Shown piece after piece: positions 54,242-62,908 of a stretch of 64,000 nt of DNA. The stretch covers positions 124,001-188,000 of the forward strand of contig CAQUUC010000001.1 of assembly GCA_948896235.1 (NCBI GenBank). Direction: 5' to 3'. Position 1 is the stretch's first letter. Every line of letters begins with the position of its first letter. The notes under the pieces were generated by a model, which was given only the letters and a program-made list of their open reading frames with translations, did no database searches and was not told where the DNA came from. A program made the translations under genes and the position numbers. This DNA is from an uncultured Clostridia bacterium. Its GTDB lineage: Bacteria > Bacillota > Clostridia > TANB77 > CAG-508.

Positions 54242-54949
54242 ATGTTAAAAACAAATGAACAGATAATTATAGAAACTATGAAAGATGAAGAATATTTAAA
54301 CAACTTAAAAATAAGCCCTTATGATGTACTGAAAGCAATAACATTAGCTCAAAATGAACTAAAAGAACTAGAACATATAATTGATGTTGCTAATAAAAAT
54401 AATGAAAGTTTGAGTGACTTATGCAATAAATTAAATGGTCATAACTTAGAAATAGAAAATTACCATTCTAGTTGTAGTTATTTTGACTTAAATTATAAAT
54501 CTCTTTTAGTTACAGTAATTCAAAAAAGAAATGAAGAAAATAAATTACAACCGATTAAATTAAGTAAAGATGATATTTATGTTTATCCTGATAATATTTC
54601 AAAGATTACAGCAGATGAATTATTTGTCTTAAATTTAGAAGAAAAAGTAGACATCAATAAAATTTTTCACAGTTATAAATACAGTTTGAATCCAGATAAG
54701 GAAAATATAGGAGAAGGGTATAAAAAATTTTATGAAGCATTTAAAGCCTATTATAAAAATATAGATGACTTATGCAAAAGATTACAAGATGAGTTTAATG
54801 ATGGTATCAAATTTGAATCAGATGAACAAGATAGAGTGGCTTTATGTATGTTGTGTGATTTATTTGATGCTGTTGAAATTGGAGATTATGATAATGTGTT
54901 ATTTGATGGAGTTTTATCAAATGATGATAGCGAAGAAATAGAACAATAA
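54242..54949 (+). CDS. Acidic-tailed unknown protein
   Basis: 235 aa, helical (LKISPYDVLKAITLAQNELKELEHIIDVANKN) with a central beta part (KLSKDDIYVYPDNISKITADELFVLNLEEKV). Ends SNDDSEEIEQ, again without overlapping the next gene's ribosome site (AAGAGG at 54961-54966). Confidence 0.5.
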   Translation: MLKTNEQIIIETMKDEEYLNNLKISPYDVLKAITLAQNELKELEHIIDVANKNNESLSDLCNKLNGHNLEIENYHSSCSYFDLNYKSLLVTVIQKRNEENKLQPIKLSKDDIYVYPDNISKITADELFVLNLEEKVDINKIFHSYKYSLNPDKENIGEGYKKFYEAFKAYYKNIDDLCKRLQDEFNDGIKFESDEQDRVALCMLCDLFDAVEIGDYDNVLFDGVLSNDDSEEIEQ

Positions 54950-54976
54950 TAAAAAGAGAAAAGAGGTATAACAAAG

Positions 54977-56077
54977 ATGACAAGAAGAAGAATATATTTT
55001 TATGATCACGAACAAAATAAACTATATTCTACACCAGAGTTTAACGGAGATAAGGAAGAGTTTGTAAAATTTAGAAAAGCTGAAGATTCATGTGATAAAA
55101 ATTTTAATGAAATTTTACAGGAATTTGAAGGAGTAAAAACACTTAAAGAATTTGAAATGGCATCAAATAAATCTCAAAGCTATTATCATTCTTTTTTAGG
55201 AGACACAATTCTTCCAATAGAGGAAAAAGAAAATGTAGAATATAATGATGAAATTTATATGGTAAATAAAGATGGAAAAATATATCTATACAATCCAGAA
55301 GAATTAAATAGAGAATATCTTATAAATGTGGCAAATAAAGGAGAATTTATTTATAAAGATTTAACTATGAAATGTGAAAAAATTTTCAGTAAAGTATTAG
55401 AAAGTTATCTATACTTTCTTGATATGTACCCAACGGAAAATATAATAACCAAACAATCTTATAGATTAGGAACAATAGAAGATTTTCAAATAGAACCTAC
55501 ATTAGATAATAAGTTAAAGAAAGAAGTAGAAGAATATATTAATAAAATTGCTAAAATGAAAAGAAACTTAGAAAAAGAGCCTACAAAATTAAAACTAATA
55601 TATTCTCTTAATCATAATTATCCAGTAGCTTTTCAAAGTAATCTAGGGAATAAATATATCTTATATAATGAGAGAGAATCATTTTCTATAATGAAAGTAG
55701 AACCACGAACTTTTGAATTTGAACATAACCTAGATTTACCAATAACAATAGGAAAAAAAACTTTATTTCCAATATATGATACTTATTTAGAAAAATGTGT
55801 CTTTGATAAAAAACAAATAGATATTGAAGCATTAGAAATATCAGCTAAAATCAATGAATATATGGTAATTGGAAGTAATGATTTTAATGTGGGAACTATT
55901 AATAAAAATTTAAATTATATTTATGAAAATATATATAATAAAGACAAAATTAATGAATTCTTTTTCGAGAAATACAAAGATATGGAATATATCCAAGACC
56001 TTCAAAATAAATACTATAGTTTTCTTAATAATAAAGAAGAAATAGAAAATATTGAAAGTGAGGAGGAAGAAATGTGA
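54977..56077 (+). CDS. Acidic-tailed unknown protein
   Basis: 366 aa. Begins RRRIYFYDHEQNKLYSTPEFNGDKEEFVKFRKAEDSCDK; middle KLIYSLNHNYPVAFQSNLGNKYILYNERESFSIMKVEPRTFEFEHNLD is beta-rich. Ends NIESEEEEM; the next gene begins GTG at a 4-nt overlap. Confidence 0.5.
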   Translation: MTRRRIYFYDHEQNKLYSTPEFNGDKEEFVKFRKAEDSCDKNFNEILQEFEGVKTLKEFEMASNKSQSYYHSFLGDTILPIEEKENVEYNDEIYMVNKDGKIYLYNPEELNREYLINVANKGEFIYKDLTMKCEKIFSKVLESYLYFLDMYPTENIITKQSYRLGTIEDFQIEPTLDNKLKKEVEEYINKIAKMKRNLEKEPTKLKLIYSLNHNYPVAFQSNLGNKYILYNERESFSIMKVEPRTFEFEHNLDLPITIGKKTLFPIYDTYLEKCVFDKKQIDIEALEISAKINEYMVIGSNDFNVGTINKNLNYIYENIYNKDKINEFFFEKYKDMEYIQDLQNKYYSFLNNKEEIENIESEEEEM

Positions 56078-57243
56078 GAATAGAAAACAAATATAATGAT
56101 GTTTATTATACTACATGTGATGATGTTGGAGAAAATACAGGGGGATATTTTATACAATTTTATTCAGATCCAGATTTTATAGATGAAATTGATAATATGG
56201 TTTTGCATAAAGAAACAGAAGAAGTAAATAATCCTGAAAAATATATACATGAATACATAGTAAATGAAAAGTTAGACTTATTAGTTGCTAGAAAAGCACT
56301 TGAAAATGGGATAAAAGATAATCCTAAAATACTAGAAGTTATTGACATGTTTATGAATAATGGAGACAATAAAGCACTTGAACAATTATATGCAATAACT
56401 AAAGATAAATTATTAGAGATTCTTATTACATGGAAAGTGGAATATGGAGATATTATAGATGATCCAAAAACTAATATCAGTTATATGTATAATGATATTA
56501 TAGGATATGTATGGGACAAATATGGATTAAATGAAATGACACAAAGAATAAAAGGAACTACAATGATAAAAAAAGAATTAGAAGAAAAGATTGTTAGTAC
56601 ATTTGAAAATCAATTAAACACAAATAGAAATAAATTTGAATTAAACAAAGATATAGAGTTAGCTGATTATTCAATTACTGAATTAAATTATCTTGTATCT
56701 AAAAATATTATTAAAGTATCTAATATATCTAATTTAAAATTTAGGTTGGAACAAAAATATATTGATCGCTTTTTAGAAAAAAAGTGGGAGGATCTTACAG
56801 ATATACCCTTTATAGAAAAAAAGGGTGAAGAAATACTAGATGGTACATATTGGGATTTTACAAAAGGACTAACAACTAAAGAAGATATTTGGCACTATTT
56901 TGACCATAACTACTCAAAAGGTGTACATTTTTTACTATATGAATTAGATAATAGCCAAATAGAGAGTACACAAGAATTAGTTGATATTATAAAAAATATG
57001 GAAAAAATAGATATACTTAAAATAAAAACTAGTGCTGAATCTTTAGATTTAGCAAATACATTTTTTACATTTGAACTAAAAAGAGCAATTTTAGATAAAC
57101 TAGAAGTAATCGAAATGAATCATCTTCAAGAAAAAATGTCATACGAAGAGATTAAAACAGATATTATAGATACCATTAGTGAAATATCCGAATTATATGG
57201 AGTTAAAATTGAAGATACTGAAGAAGATGAAGTTAGGGAATAA
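56074..57243 (+). CDS. Acidic-tailed unknown protein
   Basis: 389 aa from GTG 56074 after GAGGAGGAAG. N-terminal YYTTCDDVGENTGGYFIQFYSDPDFIDEIDNM and a long helical part. Ends EDTEEDEVRE; its last codons (AGG-GAA-TAA) supply the first GGGAA box of cassette 8. Confidence 0.5.
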   Translation: MRIENKYNDVYYTTCDDVGENTGGYFIQFYSDPDFIDEIDNMVLHKETEEVNNPEKYIHEYIVNEKLDLLVARKALENGIKDNPKILEVIDMFMNNGDNKALEQLYAITKDKLLEILITWKVEYGDIIDDPKTNISYMYNDIIGYVWDKYGLNEMTQRIKGTTMIKKELEEKIVSTFENQLNTNRNKFELNKDIELADYSITELNYLVSKNIIKVSNISNLKFRLEQKYIDRFLEKKWEDLTDIPFIEKKGEEILDGTYWDFTKGLTTKEDIWHYFDHNYSKGVHFLLYELDNSQIESTQELVDIIKNMEKIDILKIKTSAESLDLANTFFTFELKRAILDKLEVIEMNHLQEKMSYEEIKTDIIDTISEISELYGVKIEDTEEDEVRE

Positions 57244-57280
57244 AAAGGGAATTGAAAGCTCAAATACAAGTATTTATAAT
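57236..57280 (+). promoter_or_regulatory. Conserved ICE promoter cassette 8
   Basis: GGGAA boxes 57236-57240 (inside the preceding coding end) and 57247-57251, -35 TTGAAA 57252-57257, 17-bp spacer, -10 TATAAT 57275-57280. Confidence 0.78.
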
Positions 57281-57289
57281 AATATTATG

Positions 57290-57328
57290 AAGTTATAGGT
57301 TTGTACACGCATAAACTTATAACTTTTA
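57290..57328 (+). terminator. Leader hairpin of cassette 8
   Basis: AAGTTATAGGTTT pairs with AAACTTATAACTT (one G-T) around a 10-base loop and ends in a short TTTT; a weak terminator. Confidence 0.6.
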
Positions 57329-57353
57329 ATTTTATATAAAGAGGAATTTGTAA

Positions 57354-58319
57354 ATGATTTTTGTATTAGGAAATAAAGATTTATTATTGAAATCAAAATA
57401 TTATAAACCAGAAAATAATTGGGATTATCCATTAGAAGAATTGGACCATGTAATAAATGAAAATACAGATAATGACATGATATATGTTGTTGCAGATGAT
57501 AAAAGAATCTATGAGACATCTTGCAAAAGAGAAAACTTACTAAAATTGTATAAAGACTTAAATCAAGAAATAAAATTAAGAGATTTTGAAATGGCTGCTT
57601 TAAGTGTTTCTATCAAATATTATGTTAAAGCTGGTATTGATGTTGCAAAAGCAAAATTAAATAAATGGCAAGAAGAAATGTCAAATTACAATCCTAATAT
57701 TGATGAAATCCTAAAAGATTTTAAAATAATAATAGAACCTATTGAAACATATAGAAATAGTAAAAGAAAGTTTGATGTAAGGCTTACAGAAAAAGCAAGT
57801 ACAGTTGTTACAATAGAGGCAACTTCTAAAGAAGAAGCCTTAGAAAATGCTATGCAACAATACAACGATAGAGAAATAACATTTGATTATGAAGATTATG
57901 AGGAAATAGATGTAAAAGCAACTGAAAAAATTGATATTAATGTACCTGAAGTTAGTTTATCTGGTAATTTATATTTTTCATTTGATGGAATACGAGACTG
58001 GGAAAAATTAAAAAAATCTAATATAAAAGATTTAGAATCTGATGGAGAACTTATAACAATGCAAATGGATAAAGTTGATGAAAATCCTTTAAATGTTGCA
58101 TTAATATCAGAAGAAGGCAGATTATATCTTATATCTTATTTGTATGATAATAAAGAATGTAAAACAGATAATTTAACAAGTGATCCTATAAATGATGAAA
58201 TAATGAAAAGTGAAGAAAGTTTAAAAGATTATATGATGAATTATTTTATAAATGTATATGTAGAGAACATGGATTTAATTAATAATTTTTACAATCAGGA
58301 AGAAGAGGAGGAAATGTAA
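57354..58319 (+). CDS. Acidic-tailed protein with DpnD/PcfM-like segment
   Basis: 321 aa. N-terminal ILGNKDLLLKSKYYKPENN-type start, helical middle, then RKFDVRLTEKASTVVTIEATSKEEALENAMQQYNDREITFDYEDYEEIDV near residues 140-190, matching the DpnD/PcfM-like unit at the start of 51830-52747. Ends YNQEEEEEM. First gene after cassette 8. Confidence 0.55.
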   Translation: MIFVLGNKDLLLKSKYYKPENNWDYPLEELDHVINENTDNDMIYVVADDKRIYETSCKRENLLKLYKDLNQEIKLRDFEMAALSVSIKYYVKAGIDVAKAKLNKWQEEMSNYNPNIDEILKDFKIIIEPIETYRNSKRKFDVRLTEKASTVVTIEATSKEEALENAMQQYNDREITFDYEDYEEIDVKATEKIDINVPEVSLSGNLYFSFDGIRDWEKLKKSNIKDLESDGELITMQMDKVDENPLNVALISEEGRLYLISYLYDNKECKTDNLTSDPINDEIMKSEESLKDYMMNYFINVYVENMDLINNFYNQEEEEEM

Positions 58320-58320
58320 A

Positions 58321-58569
58321 TTGGAAAGTGATAGAGATTATATAATGTTTGTTTTAGGTTATGATTTATTAAATAAAGAGTTCTCAAATAGTTCCAATCC
58401 AGAATGCGATATTGTTTATGATAAGTGTAAACAAATAGCAGAAGACTTTTTAAAATCTGATTATAATTTAACAACAGAAAGTCTATATGAAGCCTTAGTT
58501 GTATATATAGATGAAAAGAATCATCTTAAATTTTTTGAAAATGAAGAAGAAAATGAAAGAGAAACATAG
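58321..58569 (+). CDS. Acidic-tailed small unknown protein
   Basis: 82 aa from TTG 58321, one base after the previous stop, with GAGGAGG in the preceding Glu codons. ESDRDYIMFVLGYDLLNKEFSNSSNPECDIVYDKCKQIAEDF. Ends NEEENERET. Confidence 0.5.
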   Translation: MESDRDYIMFVLGYDLLNKEFSNSSNPECDIVYDKCKQIAEDFLKSDYNLTTESLYEALVVYIDEKNHLKFFENEEENERET

Positions 58570-58580
58570 GAGGTAAAGAT

Positions 58581-58997
58581 TTGAATACATTAAAGAGTTT
58601 AAAATTGAATGAAGTAGATATAGAAGATACTGAAGTTGAAATACCAGGATGTTGTTTTTCTATTGACTATGATAATTTAAATGAAGAAGATTCTTACAAT
58701 ATGCTTTTAGAGATTATTGCCGAAAAGGTTGAAGTAGTTAATTATAATGAAAAAACCAATGTAGCAACTTTAGACTTATCTGGCTTTGTGTATGAAAATT
58801 TTAATGTACTTGATAATATAATTGATATTCCTTGTCATGATCCACAAGATGAATACCTTAACATTATAGTTGCTATGATTAATGGATATGAAGGAAAACC
58901 CTACTATGATGCTTTTTTAGAAGCATATAAAGAAAATAAATTTGTTGATTCAAATACAGAGAATAAAAATGAAGAAAGTAATGAGGTTGAAATATAA
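58581..58997 (+). CDS. Acidic-tailed unknown protein
   Basis: 138 aa from TTG 58581 after AGGAGGT. KLNEVDIEDTEVEIPGCCFSIDYDNLNEEDSYNMLLEIIAEKVEVV, mixed alpha/beta. Ends KNEESNEVEI. Confidence 0.5.
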   Translation: MNTLKSLKLNEVDIEDTEVEIPGCCFSIDYDNLNEEDSYNMLLEIIAEKVEVVNYNEKTNVATLDLSGFVYENFNVLDNIIDIPCHDPQDEYLNIIVAMINGYEGKPYYDAFLEAYKENKFVDSNTENKNEESNEVEI

Positions 58998-58999
58998 CA

Positions 59000-59794
59000 A
59001 TGGATAAAATAAGAAAAATACAAATAAAAACCTTATTTAATGGTTGGAAAGATGTAACATATGAACAAGCTAAAAGATGTGTACAAAATTGGATGCAAGG
59101 AATTGTAACCAAAAGTGAGCAAGAAAAAATAGATTATATAAATACAGAAAAAATTAAAGAAATTACAGTAGATGACATATTAAGATATGAAGAAGAACAA
59201 CATATAATTTTTAAAAGAAACCTATCTCTATGGCAAGATGGAATAGAGTTTGCAAAGAATAGAATAGAAACATTCTACAATAAACAAAAAGATTCAGAAG
59301 ATATAAAGTACATAACCATAAAAGAAGTTGGAGAAAAGCACTCAATAAGATTGGCAAATCTAATGTTTGAATTAGGATATGGAGAATGGGTATTTAGAGA
59401 TTATGAAAAACTAGAAGAAATGCAGAAACAAATAATTGAAATTTTACGAGATGATGAAGGGATTGATGAAATATTAAATAAGAAGCAAATAACAAAGGAA
59501 ATTCTTTATGAACAAATAAAGGGTAATATTTTAGAAAATGAAATAAATGATTGTATTAATGATAAGAAAAATTATGATGAATTTATTAAAAATAAACTAG
59601 ATGAATATTTACAAGATGGATGGTTAAAACAGAATGAGTTTGATTTTCTAAATAATAATTTACTCAAATTGTCAGAAAAATGTTTTTCAGAATTGAAAGA
59701 TAATATGAGTTTAGAAGAAGAATTAAATATGATAGATAAAAATATACGAGCTATGTTAGAAGCATTATCAGAAAATTTAGAAGAAGAGAGGTAA
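59000..59794 (+). CDS. Unknown protein sharing a LANxMF domain
   Basis: 264 aa. Residues about 105-165 (ITIKEVGEKHSIRLANLMFELGYGEWVFRDYEKLEEMQKQIIEILRDDEGIDEI) align by eye with the block in 42754-43971. First 100 residues helical with Trp pairs. Ends ALSENLEEER. Confidence 0.5.
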   Translation: MDKIRKIQIKTLFNGWKDVTYEQAKRCVQNWMQGIVTKSEQEKIDYINTEKIKEITVDDILRYEEEQHIIFKRNLSLWQDGIEFAKNRIETFYNKQKDSEDIKYITIKEVGEKHSIRLANLMFELGYGEWVFRDYEKLEEMQKQIIEILRDDEGIDEILNKKQITKEILYEQIKGNILENEINDCINDKKNYDEFIKNKLDEYLQDGWLKQNEFDFLNNNLLKLSEKCFSELKDNMSLEEELNMIDKNIRAMLEALSENLEEER

Positions 59795-59799
59795 AACAA

Positions 59800-59991
59800 A
59801 TGGAACAAAAAAGAAAAGAAGAAATATTTAATAAACTAGTGGGTTATGTTTCTGAACATTGTAGTACAGAAGAAGATGAGTACATTGCATTTACAAAAAT
59901 AATAGGTTTAACAAAAGAAGAAATGAATGAATTAGGTATTGAGTTTGAAAAAAATTATAGTGAACTAGAAGATGAACAAGAAAGAGATTAG
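59800..59991 (+). CDS. Small acidic unknown protein
   Basis: 63 aa, RBS GAGAGG in the preceding tail. NKLVGYVSEHCSTEEDEYIAFTKIIGLTKEEMNELGIEFEKNYSELEDEQERD. Probably a small helical bundle; not recognised. Confidence 0.5.
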   Translation: MEQKRKEEIFNKLVGYVSEHCSTEEDEYIAFTKIIGLTKEEMNELGIEFEKNYSELEDEQERD

Positions 59992-59993
59992 AT

Positions 59994-60329
59994 ATGAAAT
60001 TAGAGGAGATATTGAAAAAATTACAAATATATACTAATATTCCAAGACTACAATTTCAGTTTGAAACAGATGAATATGTATATATGGCTGATACAATGGA
60101 TCAAGTTAATTATATATTACAAAATTTAGAACTTATAGAAGGTGGAAAACAAAATTTAAAAAAATACAAGGATGATAAGGAAACTATATCTAATATCAAA
60201 GAAGGACTGAAGTATTATGAAGAAGCAATAGAAAAAAGCATGGAAAATTTAAAAGAAAATTACTTAAAACATTGCAACAAATTAGATAGATTAGCACAAA
60301 TAGAGGAGGAAGAAAATGGATTACTATAA
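59994..60329 (+). CDS. Acidic-tailed unknown helical protein
   Basis: 111 aa. LEEILKKLQIYTNIPRLQFQFETDEYVYMADTMDQVNYILQNLELI then a coiled coil. Ends RLAQIEEEENGLL, whose GAGGAGGAAG serves the next gene, overlapping by 14 nt. Confidence 0.5.
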   Translation: MKLEEILKKLQIYTNIPRLQFQFETDEYVYMADTMDQVNYILQNLELIEGGKQNLKKYKDDKETISNIKEGLKYYEEAIEKSMENLKENYLKHCNKLDRLAQIEEEENGLL

Positions 60330-60945
60330 ATATGTAGAATTAGATGAGAATGATTTTAAAGGTGAAATAGCATCTATATTTAAATTAGATTTAGAGAGAG
60401 ACCTTTTTGATATACAAGAAGATGTTTTTAATATTTTGCAGAATAAAGAAGTGTTAGAATTAGAAGAAAAAAAGGATATAACATTAAATAAATTAAAAAT
60501 AGAAGAAACTACATGCTTTTATATTTCTAAGAAAGAAACTGATAAAGGATATTCTTTTCGTATATTTGATAATTATGATATGGCGAAGAGTGAGTATGAT
60601 TTATATGTAAAAACAAAAACAATGACAGATTGGCATAATTCAAAAACAACATATTTTGATGATTTTTTCAAAGCAGGAGACCTCGTAAGTGAAGATATAG
60701 TAAATGACTTTCTAAATTCAGTACCACCAGTAACACATTATGAAACATTTATACAAGCAGGAGAACCATATGGTGAAAGATTTGATACTGAAGATAACAA
60801 ATGGAAAGAAACATATACAACTTTTGAAAAAGAAGCTGCACATTGGATTTATAAAGGAAACTGCTTTAAAAATAAAAATGTAGATCAAACACATATAAAT
60901 AAGCCACCATATATGTGTGAAGATGAAGAGACTGAAGAAAGGTAA
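60316..60945 (+). CDS. Acidic-tailed unknown protein
   Basis: 209 aa. FYISKKETDKGYSFRIFDNYDMAKSEYDLYVKTKTMTDWHN and a C-terminal block THYETFIQAGEPYGERFDTEDNKWKETYTTFEKEAAHW. Ends EDEETEER; the next start lies 8 bases on. Confidence 0.5.
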   Translation: MDYYKYVELDENDFKGEIASIFKLDLERDLFDIQEDVFNILQNKEVLELEEKKDITLNKLKIEETTCFYISKKETDKGYSFRIFDNYDMAKSEYDLYVKTKTMTDWHNSKTTYFDDFFKAGDLVSEDIVNDFLNSVPPVTHYETFIQAGEPYGERFDTEDNKWKETYTTFEKEAAHWIYKGNCFKNKNVDQTHINKPPYMCEDEETEER

Positions 60946-60952
60946 AAAAACG

Positions 60953-61387
60953 ATGGAAAAGAATAAAGAAATATTTAAAATAGTAGATAATTTAGAAGAC
61001 TATACAGGTGATAAACTTTTATTAAAAGATAATGAAATAATTTCTAGTTTTAGGAAAAATGGATACTTAATAACTATTGAAGTCAATGGAGAAGTAGAGA
61101 TTGAAAATAAAAAAGGCATAGAAATCCCTTTATATGATGATGAGTTAAAAAAAGCTATTGAAGATGGAACATTTCAAAATAAGTATAATGTTATTCATAA
61201 TAATTGGCTTGAAATATGCTATTATGAGGAAATGGAGAATGGAGAAGATGATTATTTAAATTGTGATAGTGAAGTATATTATGGGATAGATGAAATAGGA
61301 GGAAATAAAGAAGAGATAAAACAAATTTTGAAAGATTGGTTGGAGGATTATATAAAAGAGAATCAAGAAGAGGAAGAAATGGAATAA
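60953..61387 (+). CDS. Acidic-tailed unknown protein
   Basis: 144 aa from ATG 60953 after GAAAGG; the in-frame ATG at 60917 lies within the previous gene. KIVDNLEDYTGDKLLLKDNEIISSFRKNGYLITIEVNGEVEIENK is beta-rich. Ends NQEEEEME. Confidence 0.5.
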   Translation: MEKNKEIFKIVDNLEDYTGDKLLLKDNEIISSFRKNGYLITIEVNGEVEIENKKGIEIPLYDDELKKAIEDGTFQNKYNVIHNNWLEICYYEEMENGEDDYLNCDSEVYYGIDEIGGNKEEIKQILKDWLEDYIKENQEEEEME

Positions 61388-61411
61388 ATTTAGAATAATG
61401 AAGTGATTATA

Positions 61412-61969
61412 ATGAAAAAAGAATATATTATTAAGTTTAAAGATTCACAAGCATACATAAAAAGTTTAGAAAGCAAAACTGATATGTACACTTTTGATAT
61501 AAAAAATGCTAAAAGATATGAAAAAGAAGATGCAGAAAATATTATAAAAAATAAGAATGAACTTGAAGTTGTAAATTATCAAAAAGAGTTATACAAATCA
61601 AAAAATGAAGGTTTTAAATTGTTTGCAAAAGCACTTATAGTACAAGAAAATGATGATATTTCAAATGAAGATATTGAACTGTTTGAAAAAGAAGTAAAAA
61701 GTGATGGAATGTATGTTGCTTGCAGTAGTCTAAAGAATAAATATCCTCAAAATATTTTAATAAATGAAATGGAAAGAATATCTCAAAAATTAGAATTTAG
61801 AACTCATTGTGATAAAAAGCCAGAATTATATAAGAATTATAAAGAAATATGCAAGGAATATGATTATGATGATGAAAGGCAATTAGAAATTTTAAAACTA
61901 ACATTTTATGAAAAATATATCACAAGAGATATAACTGAAGAAGATGAAATTGAATTACAAGAAGATTAG
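61412..61969 (+). CDS. Acidic-tailed unknown protein
   Basis: 185 aa from ATG 61412 (weak GAAGTGA site; a GTG at 61403 is an alternative). KEYIIKFKDSQAYIKSLESKTDMYTFDIKNAKRYEKEDAENIIKNK is an N-terminal alpha/beta unit; the rest helical. Ends DEIELQED. Confidence 0.5.
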   Translation: MKKEYIIKFKDSQAYIKSLESKTDMYTFDIKNAKRYEKEDAENIIKNKNELEVVNYQKELYKSKNEGFKLFAKALIVQENDDISNEDIELFEKEVKSDGMYVACSSLKNKYPQNILINEMERISQKLEFRTHCDKKPELYKNYKEICKEYDYDDERQLEILKLTFYEKYITRDITEEDEIELQED

Positions 61970-61980
61970 GATGTGAAAGT

Positions 61981-62319
61981 ATGAAGAAGAAAGAATATAA
62001 AGATGTAACATATGGTATGAAATATAAAGAATTTTCAAAAATTTTAAGTAGAAAAATGATGCTCGTAAAAGATTGCAAAGGATATGAAAAATTTAAAGCT
62101 GATATAAAAATATTAAGAGATAGTAGAGAAAACTGTGGTAATGCAACATTACTTGCAAATCATTGGATGAGATCTATATGTAATATGTCTAAACAAGAAT
62201 TAATTAAATTAGTAGATAATTATCAAGAAGGATACTTCAATCCATATCAGTTTTCAGCAGAACAGGAGGAAACTAATTTGAATAATGAAAATGAGGAGGA
62301 AGAAGAAAATGAATTATAA
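61981..62319 (+). CDS. Acidic-tailed unknown protein
   Basis: 112 aa. YGMKYKEFSKILSRKMMLVKDCKGYEKFKADIKILRDSRENCGNATLLANHWMRSICNMSKQEL: basic helical body, unlike its acidic end NNENEEEEENEL, which overlaps the next start by 11 nt. Confidence 0.5.
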   Translation: MKKKEYKDVTYGMKYKEFSKILSRKMMLVKDCKGYEKFKADIKILRDSRENCGNATLLANHWMRSICNMSKQELIKLVDNYQEGYFNPYQFSAEQEETNLNNENEEEEENEL

Positions 62320-62908
62320 TGCTTTAGCAGTATGCCAAAGTCCTAATGAAAAGCCTTTTATTGTTTCAATTTATACATATTTTGATAAAGATGTTGTAAT
62401 TTCAAATTTAGAAAGATTTAAAAGAAAATATAAAGATACAGAAATAAAAGTTCTTTCAAGTTGGATAGAAAAAAAAGAAATAATAGATATTAGAGAACTG
62501 TTTTATAAAAGAATTTGCGAGAATTATATAAAAACAATGGATACACAAGTATTGTTTCAAAGTCCTCAAAATAATAACTCAATCGTTCATGCTTATATTA
62601 GAGATGAAGCTATAGACTTAAAATATGAAAAGAAGATAAATCTTCAAAATTATAAAGAATATTTAAATGGTGAAGAATCTGTTTATGAATATGATACATA
62701 TGAAGATTTTTATGAAGCATTTGTAAAAGATTTCATATTGGAGGATATAAGAGATTTAGGATTATTTAATGGAAAAAATAATGAATGGGATTTTTATATA
62801 TCTTATAATGATATGATATTATTAGGAATGGAAGATGAAATAAATAAAAGCATTGAAGAAGAAATTGCAGAAGACTTAAAAAAAGAAAATGATGAAGAAG
62901 AACAGTAA
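62309..62908 (+). CDS. Acidic-tailed unknown protein, last ICE gene seen
   Basis: 199 aa from ATG 62309, preceded by GAGGAGGAAG. NALAVCQSPNEKPFIVSIYTYFDKDVVISNLERFKRKYKDTEIKVLSS is an alpha/beta start; acidic helical end KKENDEEEQ with no gene following, another case where the tail cannot be a ribosome site. Confidence 0.5.
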   Translation: MNYNALAVCQSPNEKPFIVSIYTYFDKDVVISNLERFKRKYKDTEIKVLSSWIEKKEIIDIRELFYKRICENYIKTMDTQVLFQSPQNNNSIVHAYIRDEAIDLKYEKKINLQNYKEYLNGEESVYEYDTYEDFYEAFVKDFILEDIRDLGLFNGKNNEWDFYISYNDMILLGMEDEINKSIEEEIAEDLKKENDEEEQ

